The notes beneath the pieces were generated by a model, which was not told the DNA's origin, did not search any database, and worked only from the letters and a program-made list of their open reading frames with translations. From assembly GCA_002720485.1 (NCBI GenBank), contig PBIQ01000049.1:1-53018 (forward strand): DNA of 53,018 bases, given 5' to 3'. How positions within the stretch are numbered: position 1 is the stretch's first letter; every line of letters begins with the position of its first letter. Origin of the DNA: Acidimicrobiaceae bacterium. Lineage in GTDB: Bacteria > Actinomycetota > Acidimicrobiia > Acidimicrobiales > UBA8592. Shown here piece by piece: positions 27,510 to 36,636 of the stretch. A program made the translations under genes and the position numbers.

Positions 27510-30158
27510 ATGGAAGAGGGAAGTAATAAAAGGTTTCAGCCGCAAGATTGGATCATTGGCCTCGGAATAGCTGTCGCCGTATTCACAGCTTTATCCGGTG
27601 TGGCCGCTGCGGTTTTCGATCAGCATGGAAACCACTCTATACATCGAGAAGTCTTCGGAAATATCCCCACAGCTGCAAAGGTTGCTTTCTACACCATAAT
27701 CCCTGCGCTCATTATTTACGGGGCGTGGAATTTTTCACTTCGGGTGAGAAACTGGACACGCGGTCAGCCTGACAACCGGTCAACTACTACGAAGAATGTA
27801 CATCGCCGGGCGAAAGATCTGCGCGCCGGTTTGTACATGAAAACTTTAATGCGGGATCCAGCGGCCGGACTAATGCACTCATTGATGTATTTCCCCTTCA
27901 TTATCCTTCTCGGGGTTACAACAACTTTAGAGATAGACCACCAGTTACCGAATGATCTCAAATTTCTCCATGGTGGGGTGTACAAAGGCTATTCCTTAAT
28001 TGGTGATGTGGCTGGCGTTTTATTTCTTATTGGGGTCACGTGGGCGCTTTTGCGCCGGTACGGGCCTCGGCCATTCCGACCGTATCGAATCAGAATCAAA
28101 TCACGGGGCGATCATGCTATCGGACTCGGACTCCTATTTGGATTGGGCGTCACAGGGTTCATCGCTGAAGGCTTCCGTATTGCTCTGGAGAGCGAACCGG
28201 CATATGAAAAGTGGTCCATTGTTGGATACCCTCTTGCCAAACTTTTCAACGGGGCTGGGAACCTAAGCGGATGGCACCAGGTTTGGTGGTACGCGCATGT
28301 AATCTTCTTCATCGGTTTCCTTGTCTTCCTTCCAATTACAATGCTCCGGCATATATTCACTTCCCCGCTGAACATGTATCTCAAAGATCGTGACCGTCCC
28401 AAGGGAGCGATGAAACCGCTGCCGAATTTAATGGAAACAGAACTAGAAACGTTTGGAGCTTCAACTATCGAAGACTTCACTTGGAAACAATTGTTGGATA
28501 CTGACGCCTGCACAATGTGCGGAAGATGCACTGCTGTCTGTCCGGCACATGCCACCGGTAAACCGTTAGATCCTAGAGAAATTGTCTTGAAAACAGGTGA
28601 GGTAATGGCGGCAACTGGTACCCCAGTAACGAGCCCACCGATAGGTGTCGACGCGGAGATTACTGTTCCTGCAAATTGGATGTTTGACCGTGTCAGCAAC
28701 GACGAATTGTGGGCATGTACGAGCTGTAAGGCATGCGATGAAAACTGTCCGGTGAACATTGAAATCCTCGACAAAATTCTTGACATGCGGCGGTACAAGT
28801 CTCTAATGGAGTCTGACTTCCCAACTGAACTTGGAAATGCATACAGGGCAATGGAAAATTCCGGAAATCCATGGTCAATATCACAATCAGAACGGGCTGA
28901 TTGGGCAAAGGACATAGAAGGAATCGAGATCATCGCAGGAGGCGACCCGTTCGAATCAGAATGGCTGTATTGGGTCGGATGCGCTGGAAGTTTCGATGAC
29001 AAGAACAAGAAGGTGAGTCAGGCAATGGCGAAACTTCTTAACCGTGCCGGCATCGACGTGAGTATTTTGGGACCAGCAGAAAACTGCACTGGAGATCCTG
29101 CTCGCCGATCCGGCAATGAATACATCTTTCAAATGCTCGCCATGCAAAATATTGAAACCCTTAACGGAATGGGAGTAAAGAAAATCATCACCCAATGCCC
29201 GCATTGCTTCAATACCTTGCAGAACGAATACCCTCAACTTGGCGGACATTACGAGGTGATTCATCACACACAACTGCTGGAACAACTTATTGAATCCGGC
29301 GATTTAGATATGTCGAACGCCACCTTATCTGAACGGATTGTCTACCATGACAGCTGCTACCTGGGCAGGCATAACGATATCTACATGGCTCCACGAAAAG
29401 TTATCGGGAGCCTGTCTGGCGTCGAAATAGTCGAAGCCCCGCGGAACGGGACAAAGGGGATGTGTTGTGGAGCTGGTGGGGCCAGAATGTGGATGGAAGA
29501 GGACATCGGCCCGAAAGTCAACGACGTTCGGGCCCAAGAACGGGTTGAAACCGGAGCGAGCCGAATAGCGACCGCCTGTCCGTTCTGCTACATCATGATG
29601 GACGACGGAGTCAAAGCAGCCGGAAAAGAAGAGGACGAGGTAAAGGTAGCTGACTTGGCCATTCCCCTTGTGGAAGCTTTGGAGTCAGGGGAAGACAATG
29701 CAGAGGAGTCACGAAAGGCCCTTCTTGAAACCCCGAACGTCGCTACACCTGATTCTGTCCCCGCTGACGACGTCATCAAACCAATACCTGTCGGAGATCC
29801 TGTTCCAGTCGGTGCTATCCAGAGAGTCGTTCCGCAAACAGGGAGACCAGGAGCTGTTAAGCCCAAAGCAACCATCTCAGCGAGTCCAGCTCAATCTCTT
29901 GAAACTGATGTACCCGAGACGTCAGATATTACCGAAGATTCTGAAGATACAGGCAAGCCCGATAATCTTTCACTCATTAGGGGCTTGGACCCTTATAGTG
30001 CTCAGCGTCTTAATGAACGAGGGATCAAGAGATTCGTCCAAGTTGCTCGCCTCACCGACGCTGAAGTAGCTGCTATCGAAGAGGAGTTTGATTTACCAGG
30101 TTGCTTTAACAGGTTCAGCTGGAGGTACCAGGCTGACCAGCTTGCTAGAGAAGATTAG
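27510..30158 (+). CDS. Membrane-anchored Fe-S oxidoreductase with CCG domains and a C-terminal helix-hairpin-helix
   Basis: Large fused redox protein (882 residues) related to heterodisulfide reductase HdrD/GlpC-like proteins and the actinobacterial fused Fe-S oxidoreductases. The N-terminal third has several membrane helices of nitrate-reductase-gamma type, with His residues that could bind haem b. Two [4Fe-4S] motifs follow (CTMCGRCTAVCP and CTSCKACDENCP), then two Cys-rich CCG domains (GCAGSF to CPHCFN; HDSCYLG to MCCGAGGA and ACPFCY). A Pro/Val-rich linker leads to a C-terminal HhH-like module (about 820-882: LIRGLDPYSAQRLNERGI). ATG 27510 is preferred; the longer frame from 27363 would start inside the HAIR operator. 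Likely moves electrons between a membrane quinone and thiol or flavoprotein partners. Donor and acceptor are unknown. Confidence 0.88.
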   Translation: MEEGSNKRFQPQDWIIGLGIAVAVFTALSGVAAAVFDQHGNHSIHREVFGNIPTAAKVAFYTIIPALIIYGAWNFSLRVRNWTRGQPDNRSTTTKNVHRRAKDLRAGLYMKTLMRDPAAGLMHSLMYFPFIILLGVTTTLEIDHQLPNDLKFLHGGVYKGYSLIGDVAGVLFLIGVTWALLRRYGPRPFRPYRIRIKSRGDHAIGLGLLFGLGVTGFIAEGFRIALESEPAYEKWSIVGYPLAKLFNGAGNLSGWHQVWWYAHVIFFIGFLVFLPITMLRHIFTSPLNMYLKDRDRPKGAMKPLPNLMETELETFGASTIEDFTWKQLLDTDACTMCGRCTAVCPAHATGKPLDPREIVLKTGEVMAATGTPVTSPPIGVDAEITVPANWMFDRVSNDELWACTSCKACDENCPVNIEILDKILDMRRYKSLMESDFPTELGNAYRAMENSGNPWSISQSERADWAKDIEGIEIIAGGDPFESEWLYWVGCAGSFDDKNKKVSQAMAKLLNRAGIDVSILGPAENCTGDPARRSGNEYIFQMLAMQNIETLNGMGVKKIITQCPHCFNTLQNEYPQLGGHYEVIHHTQLLEQLIESGDLDMSNATLSERIVYHDSCYLGRHNDIYMAPRKVIGSLSGVEIVEAPRNGTKGMCCGAGGARMWMEEDIGPKVNDVRAQERVETGASRIATACPFCYIMMDDGVKAAGKEEDEVKVADLAIPLVEALESGEDNAEESRKALLETPNVATPDSVPADDVIKPIPVGDPVPVGAIQRVVPQTGRPGAVKPKATISASPAQSLETDVPETSDITEDSEDTGKPDNLSLIRGLDPYSAQRLNERGIKRFVQVARLTDAEVAAIEEEFDLPGCFNRFSWRYQADQLARED

Positions 30159-30808
30159 ATTGCATCAGCTGGTTTGACTTTCTTCCAAAGGAAAAAAACA
30201 CATCCCAAAGCAAATACGACACCTAAAGCAGCTAACGGGGCTGTTTGTACCCATTTGACAGTATCGTCACCATAAATTGCCAACACAGCTGTAATCGGGA
30301 CAAGGCCGATTGCCGTTCCGAGAAGAAAATCTCTCATTTGGACCTTTGAAATTCCTAAAACCCAGTCAGCTGCTGGCGCATAACCAGTTACTAGCCGCAA
30401 CACAACGACAGATAGGAATGCACGCTCGGAGAGTCGCCGGTCCCATTTCAGAAGTTTTGCCGGTAATCTCTTCCGCACCCAATCTTGGGCTATCCAGCGG
30501 GAAACAGCAAAGCCGAATGTGCTCGCAATAATTCCACCGACCATGCTGTAGAGAAGGACTTCCCACCATGACCATACGAACGTAGCGGGAATGATTAAAG
30601 CTGCTCCGGGAAGGCTAAGCGGTTGGGCGGCGACAAATGCCAAGATGTAAATAATGGGACCAAGTACTCCAGAATCTTGAAAGAAGTCTTCAACCTTTTC
30701 CCGGTCGTGGAGAAAGTCGAAAACGCCAGAAAAGAAAAGGACAAGAACCGTAATAACGACTAAAACCACAAATGCTTTTCGCAGGGTTTTTTTATTCGCG
30801 TTCTCCAA
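30155..30808 (-). CDS. TVP38/TMEM64 (SNARE-associated, DedA-like) membrane protein
   Basis: About 217 residues with 5-6 hydrophobic segments. The core has PLSLPGAALIIPATF, then GGIIASTFGFAVSRW, and FLSVVVLRLVTGYAPAADWVLG, the conserved re-entrant/TM pattern of the VTT family implicated in lipid scrambling or membrane homeostasis. The start is probably TTG 30808 with GGGAG about 4 bases upstream, overlapping the dcd stop by 17 bases. ATG 30880 in the same frame would overlap dcd by 89 bases and adds an unconserved charged segment. Tail-to-tail 4-base overlap with the Fe-S oxidoreductase gene. Confidence 0.82.
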   Translation of the reverse strand: MENANKKTLRKAFVVLVVITVLVLFFSGVFDFLHDREKVEDFFQDSGVLGPIIYILAFVAAQPLSLPGAALIIPATFVWSWWEVLLYSMVGGIIASTFGFAVSRWIAQDWVRKRLPAKLLKWDRRLSERAFLSVVVLRLVTGYAPAADWVLGISKVQMRDFLLGTAIGLVPITAVLAIYGDDTVKWVQTAPLAALGVVFALGCVFFLWKKVKPADAI

Positions 30809-31364
30809 AATTCTCCCAATATCGGCTTGGTCGCGGCCCAGTCTGATTCTGGTATTTTGATCCCAGAGCGGTCGACCCATATGGGTTCTCTGCTGGTGTT
30901 GTCATCTGTTGGAAACTAATTTGCCCTATCTTCATACCGGCATACAAGGTAATAGGGAGATTAGCGACATTCGACAACTCTAAGGTAAGTTGCCCATCCC
31001 AACCCGCGTCAACAAATCCGGCCGTGGAGTGAATAAGCAAACCCAGCCTACCTAAGCTGCTTTTCCCTTCTAGCCGGGCTACGAGGTCTTCCGGAACTAC
31101 GACCCGCTCTAATGTACTTCCAAGAACGAACTCGCCTGGGTGAAGGATAAAGGGCTCATCATCAGTGACTGTAACTAGTTCGGTAAGGTCTTCTAAATTC
31201 TCTCTGACGTCGATGATTCCGAGCGAGTGGTTTCTAAAAACCCGAAACTGGGCGTCAATTCGTAAATCTACAGAGCTTGGCTGAATCGCATTTTCGCCTA
31301 ATGGTTCAATAATGATTCTTCCGGTTGCGAGATATTCTTGCAGAGTTTTGTCAGAAAGGATCAC
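30792..31364 (-). CDS. dcd: dCTP deaminase
   Basis: Trimeric dUTPase-fold enzyme, 190 residues, converting dCTP to dUTP for thymidylate synthesis (some actinobacterial members also hydrolyse dUTP; not decidable here). It starts ILSDKTLQEYLATGRI, with QPSSVDLRI, GKSSLGRLGLL and STAGFVDAGWDGQLTLEL with the catalytic/nucleotide-binding residues. The start is GTG 31364; the upstream extension is not conserved and overlaps the divergent ligase region. With tdk nearby, it forms a small pyrimidine deoxynucleotide group. Confidence 0.93.
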   Translation of the reverse strand: MILSDKTLQEYLATGRIIIEPLGENAIQPSSVDLRIDAQFRVFRNHSLGIIDVRENLEDLTELVTVTDDEPFILHPGEFVLGSTLERVVVPEDLVARLEGKSSLGRLGLLIHSTAGFVDAGWDGQLTLELSNVANLPITLYAGMKIGQISFQQMTTPAENPYGSTALGSKYQNQTGPRPSRYWENFGERE

Positions 31365-31475
31365 GAACAGCAGATTAGTGGCAGGAATGGGTTGTTCGTC
31401 AACCCTGCACAAGAAAATGAAATGTTTTTCAACTTCCATGAACTTAAGTTCACGGTGTACGGTTCGAATGTGACA

Positions 31476-33020
31476 ATGGATCATTTGACGTATCACGCCG
31501 AAACGGTAGGAGACCGAATAGCAGTAATAGATGACCGTCCAGAGGTACCTGTCAGAAGAATTAACTACTCTTCGTTCAATACTCTTGTCAATCAATTAAC
31601 AAATGGGCTTCTCGAGCTCGGCGCTGTACTTGGGAGCCATATCGCCTGGTGGGGAAACAATAGTCTCGAAACACTTGCGGCGATGCATGCGATTCGAAAA
31701 GCGGGAGGGGTGTCTGTACCTATCCCGTACCGGTCAACACCTGGAGAAGCTTCGTACCTGTTGGCCCATGCAGATGCACGTATCCTCATCATTGAAGCAA
31801 CATACCTTCCTGTGCTTTCTTCCATCAGAGGACAACTACCTGCCTTACAGCACGTTATTTCCTATGGCGGCACCGAAGAATATTCAGGAGTTATGTTATG
31901 GGAGGATGCTCTGGGTAAAGTGCACACTCCCACCAGTGAAGGGAAAGCAGAAAATGCCCTCACAATGATCTACACGTCGGGGACAACTGGAAAACCGAAA
32001 GGCGCCATGCGGCGTGTTGGAGGAGAAATCAACCAGTATGGGGCTCTTTTGGAATTTATCGGTTGGGACAAGATGGAAGAACTTATCTTTCTTACCACCG
32101 GGCCCCTCTACCACTCCGGCCCTTCTGGATTCGCTCGCCGAGCCCAGCTCGTCGGCGCCACAATTGTCTGCCAATACACGTTCGATCCGGAAGACTGGCT
32201 CCGTCTCGTTGATACGCACCGGGTTTCTGCGACATTTTCTGCCCCTACCCCGATTCGCCGGATCACTGCCTTGTCGAAAGAAACCAAAGACACCTACGAC
32301 GTATCATCGATGCAATCGATGATCGCAAATGCTGCCCCATGGACAATGGCGCTCAAAAGAGCCTACCTTCGAGACTTTCCCACTGATTCGCTATGGGAGA
32401 TTTATGGTTCCACCGAACTTTCAGTCTGTACCGTATTAGCACCAGAGGATCAGCTTCGAAAACCAGGATCATGTGGTCTTCCATCTCCTGGGGTCGAAAT
32501 TCGACTCATCGACGATGAAGGACAAATCATTGACCAGCCAGATACTCCAGGTGAACTGTATGCACGTTCCGTTGCTCTTTTTGATACTTACTATAAGGCT
32601 GAAGAAAAGTATCTGGAAGACCATCTTGATGGGTTCCAAACTGTTGGCGATATCGCATATAAGGATACGGACGGTTATTTCTATATCTGCGATAGGAAAA
32701 AAGACATGATCATTACTGGTGGAGTGAACGTCTATCCGGCTGAAATAGAAAACGTGTTAGATGAACATCCAAAGGTTCATGAAGTTGCTGTAGTTGGGGT
32801 AGCAGATGAGGAATGGGGAGAGGTAGTTTCTGCGATTGTTGTTCGAAATGGGGAGTGCTCGCAGGAAGAGCTGATCGAGTTCGCTCGCGAACGCCTTTCT
32901 GGGCCCAAAACACCAAAGGTTGTTATTTTCGCCGATGAGCTTCCGAAAACAGGGTCGGGGAAAGTCCTCAAAAGAGAACTACGAAATCAAGTAGACCTCC
33001 ACATCCAATCAGAGAGCTAA
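31476..33020 (+). CDS. Acyl-CoA synthetase (AMP-forming)
   Basis: ANL-superfamily ligase of about 514 residues that activates a carboxylic acid as acyl-AMP then acyl-CoA. P-loop YTSGTTGKPKGAM, A5 motif YGSTELS, A8 hinge DRKKDMIITGGVNVYPAEIE, and C-terminal Lys in KTGSGKVLKRELR are intact. ATG 31476 (MDHLTYHAE) matches the usual N-terminus; GTG 31470 is an alternative, and the longer frame overlaps dcd. Substrate class (fatty, sterol side-chain or aromatic acid) is not determinable. A hairpin follows its stop. Confidence 0.92.
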   Translation: MDHLTYHAETVGDRIAVIDDRPEVPVRRINYSSFNTLVNQLTNGLLELGAVLGSHIAWWGNNSLETLAAMHAIRKAGGVSVPIPYRSTPGEASYLLAHADARILIIEATYLPVLSSIRGQLPALQHVISYGGTEEYSGVMLWEDALGKVHTPTSEGKAENALTMIYTSGTTGKPKGAMRRVGGEINQYGALLEFIGWDKMEELIFLTTGPLYHSGPSGFARRAQLVGATIVCQYTFDPEDWLRLVDTHRVSATFSAPTPIRRITALSKETKDTYDVSSMQSMIANAAPWTMALKRAYLRDFPTDSLWEIYGSTELSVCTVLAPEDQLRKPGSCGLPSPGVEIRLIDDEGQIIDQPDTPGELYARSVALFDTYYKAEEKYLEDHLDGFQTVGDIAYKDTDGYFYICDRKKDMIITGGVNVYPAEIENVLDEHPKVHEVAVVGVADEEWGEVVSAIVVRNGECSQEELIEFARERLSGPKTPKVVIFADELPKTGSGKVLKRELRNQVDLHIQSES

Positions 33021-33024
33021 CCAT

Positions 33025-33050
33025 CCCCTACGTTGGCTAGCTTGTAGGGG
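33025..33050. terminator. Hairpin between the convergent acyl-CoA ligase and tdk genes
   Basis: CCCCTAC and GTAGGGG form a perfect 7-base stem around a 12-base loop just after the ligase stop. The right half overlaps the last codons of tdk. Without a long U tract on either side it is a probable bidirectional terminator rather than a classical one. Confidence 0.55.
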
Positions 33051-33723
33051 TATTTAGAGGAAGATCAATAACTTCCGCAGGTCCGGTTTGTTGATCTAGT
33101 AGTTCAAGTTGTTCGCCTTGACGGCGGCGAAGGCCTGCATGCCAGTGCTTCCTACACATAAGCTCATAGGTGACTTCAACAGCCTCTTCTTTCTCCTCAT
33201 CAGTGGTGTCGCCGACAACTTTTAACGCTCCGGAGTAAACCTGAATGCCATTCACGAGACGAGCATTGTGGGTTGCGCGAGAACCGCACCAGCAACGAGC
33301 CTCTACCTGTACCTGATTTCGTTCATCTGCAAGTTCAAGTAGGCGTGCGGTACCTGGGAACAACTCACCCTGAAAACTCGTGAGTAGACCAAACGCATAC
33401 ACGTCCACGTGAAGGTCATCTACCACTTGCGCTAATTGTTCAATCTGTTTGGGCTCATAAAACTGGGCCTCATCACAAACCATCGCATCTAACCCAGAAG
33501 CTTCAAACGCTGTTCGAGCTAATTCAAAAAGGTTAAGTTTCGTATCAACGATCTCAGCTTCGGCTTCAACTCCGAGGCGACTAGAAACCTTTCCAGCTTG
33601 CCGATCAAGTTGAGTGGTCAGAATTACGTTAAGTCCTCTTGCGGCAAGGTTATGGCGAATTTGGAGAGCTTGAGTGCTTTTACCTGAACCCATTGTCCCG
33701 AAGAAAAACCGTAATTCTGCCAT
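33037..33723 (-). CDS. tdk: Thymidine kinase
   Basis: Type II thymidine kinase of the salvage pathway, 228 residues. Walker A GTMGSGKST is at residues 9-17, the Walker B-like VCDEAQFY follows, and the zinc-binding ribbon has CWCG and later MCRKHW. The lasso region VQVEARCWCG is complete. The C-terminal tail (from about residue 195) is longer than in E. coli and low in conservation. ATG 33723; divergent from the sortase gene across 192 bases. Confidence 0.95.
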   Translation of the reverse strand: MAELRFFFGTMGSGKSTQALQIRHNLAARGLNVILTTQLDRQAGKVSSRLGVEAEAEIVDTKLNLFELARTAFEASGLDAMVCDEAQFYEPKQIEQLAQVVDDLHVDVYAFGLLTSFQGELFPGTARLLELADERNQVQVEARCWCGSRATHNARLVNGIQVYSGALKVVGDTTDEEKEEAVEVTYELMCRKHWHAGLRRRQGEQLELLDQQTGPAEVIDLPLNTPTS

Positions 33724-33915
33724 ATGGAGAAACTACACCCTTGTGATTCTCAGTCAAGTGGTAACAGTCTTATCTAGAATTTATTTTTCCGTCAGAATCA
33801 GAGCAGAAAGACTACAAAGAAGAAAAAGTCCCAGTCCTATTTCTACCAAGGAAGAGTCTTTAGAATGAAGAAATACCCTTCGACAACTACACGCTGACAC
33901 GCTTTAAAGGGCTCT

Positions 33916-35058
33916 ATGCAGTCAACAAAACTAGAAAACGTTTTTCGCCGAACCGGTCTCATTCTGATCGGTTCAGGTGCTCTACTGTTTTTATTCGCAC
34001 TCTACCAACTGTTCGGCACTGCACTGATCACTACGCAAGCTCAAAATGGGCTTGAATCCGACCTTGATACGGTTACTAAAGAACTCGCATCAGATGAATT
34101 TTTCCAAAACACGTTCACGAAACTCGAAACGATCACTATCAGTGAAGATATCGAACGCACTGAAACGGTCGAAACTGAAGTATCTAGCTCCCCATTTGAA
34201 AATCTCACTGCCGAGGAGATCTCGACCCTCGGCACCATTGTGTATAAACCCCAAGGAGAGGCTATCGCCCAGATCATCGCCCCCGCTATGGGCTTAGATT
34301 CTATTGTGGTTTCTGGAACCGCTGTGAGTGCTCTTCGTAAGGGGCCAGGCCACTACGCAGATTCGGCTGCCCTATGTTCGACTGGAAACGCAGCCATCGC
34401 CGGCCACAGAACAACCTACGGCGCGCCCTTCGGTGACATCGCTAACCTCAAATTTGGTGATGAAATACGAGTCAACACCCCTTACGGCAATTGCATCTAT
34501 ACGGTGACGGAACGTTTTGTGGTTGACCCTAGCGATACATGGGTTGTGAAAGACCAAGGAGATAACAGATTGACGTTGACATCGTGCCATCCGAAGTACT
34601 CGGCGGCGCAGCGCTACATTGTGGTCGCCGAACTTGCAGAAACTAATGTTCCCTACTTGCCAACTCAGGAAGAAATCAATGAGCTGATTGTGAGCACAAC
34701 TGAAACCACGGTCGTGTCTGAAGAAGTCACGACAACAGAGACCGTTGATCGAGATGTTGAAGTAGCGACAGAGGTAACCAATACGGTCCGTAGTGAAGTT
34801 CACGCTGCCATCGAGACGACGAACAGCGTAACGGAAGGATTTGGCAAGGGATTAGACGGAGATGATGGCCAGCTGCTCGCTGTTATATTGTATGGACTTG
34901 TTTTCTTCGCACTGTGGTATCGGATCTACCGGATCGCGAACAAAGAGAATAAAGAGAGGAAATTCAAGTACATCACCTATGGTGTCGGAGTGTTCCCATT
35001 ACTTGTTGCTATGAGCTTGTGGTTTTACAGAATTGATCTTTTTCTTCCCAGTTACTGA
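33916..35058 (+). CDS. Sortase (class E-like) with two membrane anchors
   Basis: Transpeptidase that cleaves a sorting signal and attaches surface proteins. 380 residues. An N-terminal membrane helix (about 12-38), an extracytoplasmic stalk, and the sortase barrel with catalytic His164 (AGHRTTYG), Cys224 (TLTSCHP) and Arg233 (AAQRYIV) are visible. A Thr/Val/Glu-rich spacer and another two hydrophobic helices at the C-terminus follow. The His-TYGAPF and TLTSC patterns fit the class E/actinobacterial type. AAGGG precedes ATG 33916. No sorting-signal substrate gene is recognisable in the window, so it may act as a housekeeping enzyme on distant targets. Confidence 0.9.
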   Translation: MQSTKLENVFRRTGLILIGSGALLFLFALYQLFGTALITTQAQNGLESDLDTVTKELASDEFFQNTFTKLETITISEDIERTETVETEVSSSPFENLTAEEISTLGTIVYKPQGEAIAQIIAPAMGLDSIVVSGTAVSALRKGPGHYADSAALCSTGNAAIAGHRTTYGAPFGDIANLKFGDEIRVNTPYGNCIYTVTERFVVDPSDTWVVKDQGDNRLTLTSCHPKYSAAQRYIVVAELAETNVPYLPTQEEINELIVSTTETTVVSEEVTTTETVDRDVEVATEVTNTVRSEVHAAIETTNSVTEGFGKGLDGDDGQLLAVILYGLVFFALWYRIYRIANKENKERKFKYITYGVGVFPLLVAMSLWFYRIDLFLPSY

Positions 35059-36567
35059 TTAGTGAACCTGTCGTTCGTGCCCTTCCCAATAGGGTTCGCG
35101 AAGTATTTTCTTTAAAACTTTTCCGGTTGCGTTGACGGGGAGCTCTTCGACGAATTCCACTGATTTGGGGACCTTATAGCCTGCGAGGTTCTCTCGAGCG
35201 TAAACAAGTAGGTCGATTTCTTTGAGTGATGCGTCTGGGTGCAGGACAACGATTGCGTGGACTTGTTCACCCCAGCGTTTATCGGGGATACCGATGACGG
35301 CGGCCGAATGGACAGCTTCATGGGAAAAGAGGACATCCTCTACTTCTCTCGGATATATGTTCTCCCCCCCAGATATGATCATGTCTTTTTTCCTATCGGT
35401 GATGTATAGGTAACCTTCGTCGTCAAGTTTCCCGAGGTCTCCGGTGTGCATCCACCCTCCTCGTAATGCGGCTGCTGTCGCTTCTTCATCTCCTAAGTAG
35501 CCGTCCATGAGCGCCGGACCGCGGCAAATAACTTCACCTACCTCTCCGACTTCAACGTCAATGTCTTGATCGTTGACGACACGAACTTCGAAGCCGTGGG
35601 CGACAACTCCCGCAGACGATAGTAGATGTGGTTTGTTGACTGGATCGTGGTCTTCGGGTCGTAAGGCCGTGCATCCTGACGTTTCGGTCATCCCAAAAAG
35701 TTGGCAAAAATCAGCATCGAAGACCTCGATGGCTTTCTCAAGAACAGAAGGGGGAATCGTTGAAGCTCCATAGGCGACGAAATCGAGAGAGGAAAGATCA
35801 GCTGTTTCTATATCGGGATGATTGATCAGAAGATTGATCATAGTTGGGACGAATAATGCATCAGTGACGTTTTTTTCTTCCAATACGTGGATCACGTCAG
35901 CAGGGTTGAATTCTCGGATAACAATGTTGGGGACGCCATTGTATGCGTAGGTGAACGATACATTTGCTGCGATGTGAAAGAGGGGAAGTCCCTGGAGGTA
36001 AATGTCGTTCGGGTCTGGCTTGTACTCAAGGGTGAACGAAACTATCCGGGCCCACAATGCTTGATTTGATATCAGAGTTCCTTTTGGCCTCCCAGTCGTT
36101 CCGCTTGTGTATAGGACAGAGCAGATGTGCGAAGCATCTATCGGTGATCGTTCTAACGGAGGAACTGATTCTAACGCTTGTTCATACTCGGGTCCTAGAG
36201 CTAATCGTTCAGGACAGTTAAGTTGTTGTCCTATTTCATGAAAACCCGGTCCGGTAATGAGGAGCTGGGGGTTTGAGTTTTCCATTATGAAGTCGAGTTC
36301 AGGGACGGCGAGTCGAAAATTCAGTGGGACTAGGGCAACTCCTGCGCGGATAGCGCCTATTTGGATTTCAAAAAACTCTTTCTCGTTCATCGCTAGAAAC
36401 GAAATACGCTGTCCCGGGGATATCCCCATGGTTTTGATCAGGTGCGCTAGGCGGCTTGCTCGTTCATCGACTTCAGCGAAAGTTAATTCCTCATTATTCA
36501 CAGAAATGGCGCACCGGTTCGGGAATTGAAAAGCTGACTGCTGGATAATATCTGGAACTGTTATCAC
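35059..36567 (-). CDS. Acyl-CoA synthetase (AMP-forming), second copy
   Basis: ANL ligase, 502 residues, of a different subfamily from the one at 31476 (FadD13/long-chain-like N-terminus: QQSAFQFPNRCAISVNNEELTFAEVDERASRLA). P-loop YTSGTTGRPKGTL, FGMTETSG, DRKKDMIISGGENIYPREVE, and NATGKVLKKILRE are intact. It starts GTG at 36567 with only weak Shine-Dalgarno similarity. Convergent with the sortase, with no gap between stop codons. Confidence 0.93.
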   Translation of the reverse strand: MITVPDIIQQSAFQFPNRCAISVNNEELTFAEVDERASRLAHLIKTMGISPGQRISFLAMNEKEFFEIQIGAIRAGVALVPLNFRLAVPELDFIMENSNPQLLITGPGFHEIGQQLNCPERLALGPEYEQALESVPPLERSPIDASHICSVLYTSGTTGRPKGTLISNQALWARIVSFTLEYKPDPNDIYLQGLPLFHIAANVSFTYAYNGVPNIVIREFNPADVIHVLEEKNVTDALFVPTMINLLINHPDIETADLSSLDFVAYGASTIPPSVLEKAIEVFDADFCQLFGMTETSGCTALRPEDHDPVNKPHLLSSAGVVAHGFEVRVVNDQDIDVEVGEVGEVICRGPALMDGYLGDEEATAAALRGGWMHTGDLGKLDDEGYLYITDRKKDMIISGGENIYPREVEDVLFSHEAVHSAAVIGIPDKRWGEQVHAIVVLHPDASLKEIDLLVYARENLAGYKVPKSVEFVEELPVNATGKVLKKILREPYWEGHERQVH

Positions 36568-36636
36568 CCACTTATGTTTACAGATTTTTTCTTATAGGTC
36601 TAAAAATCGTTCAAGTTGGTTTTGTGAGAAAATATT

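Noticed and set aside
28112-29008. 298-codon antisense frame opposite the Fe-S oxidoreductase
   Set aside because: Shadow of the real gene's codon usage; no family features and no ribosome site.
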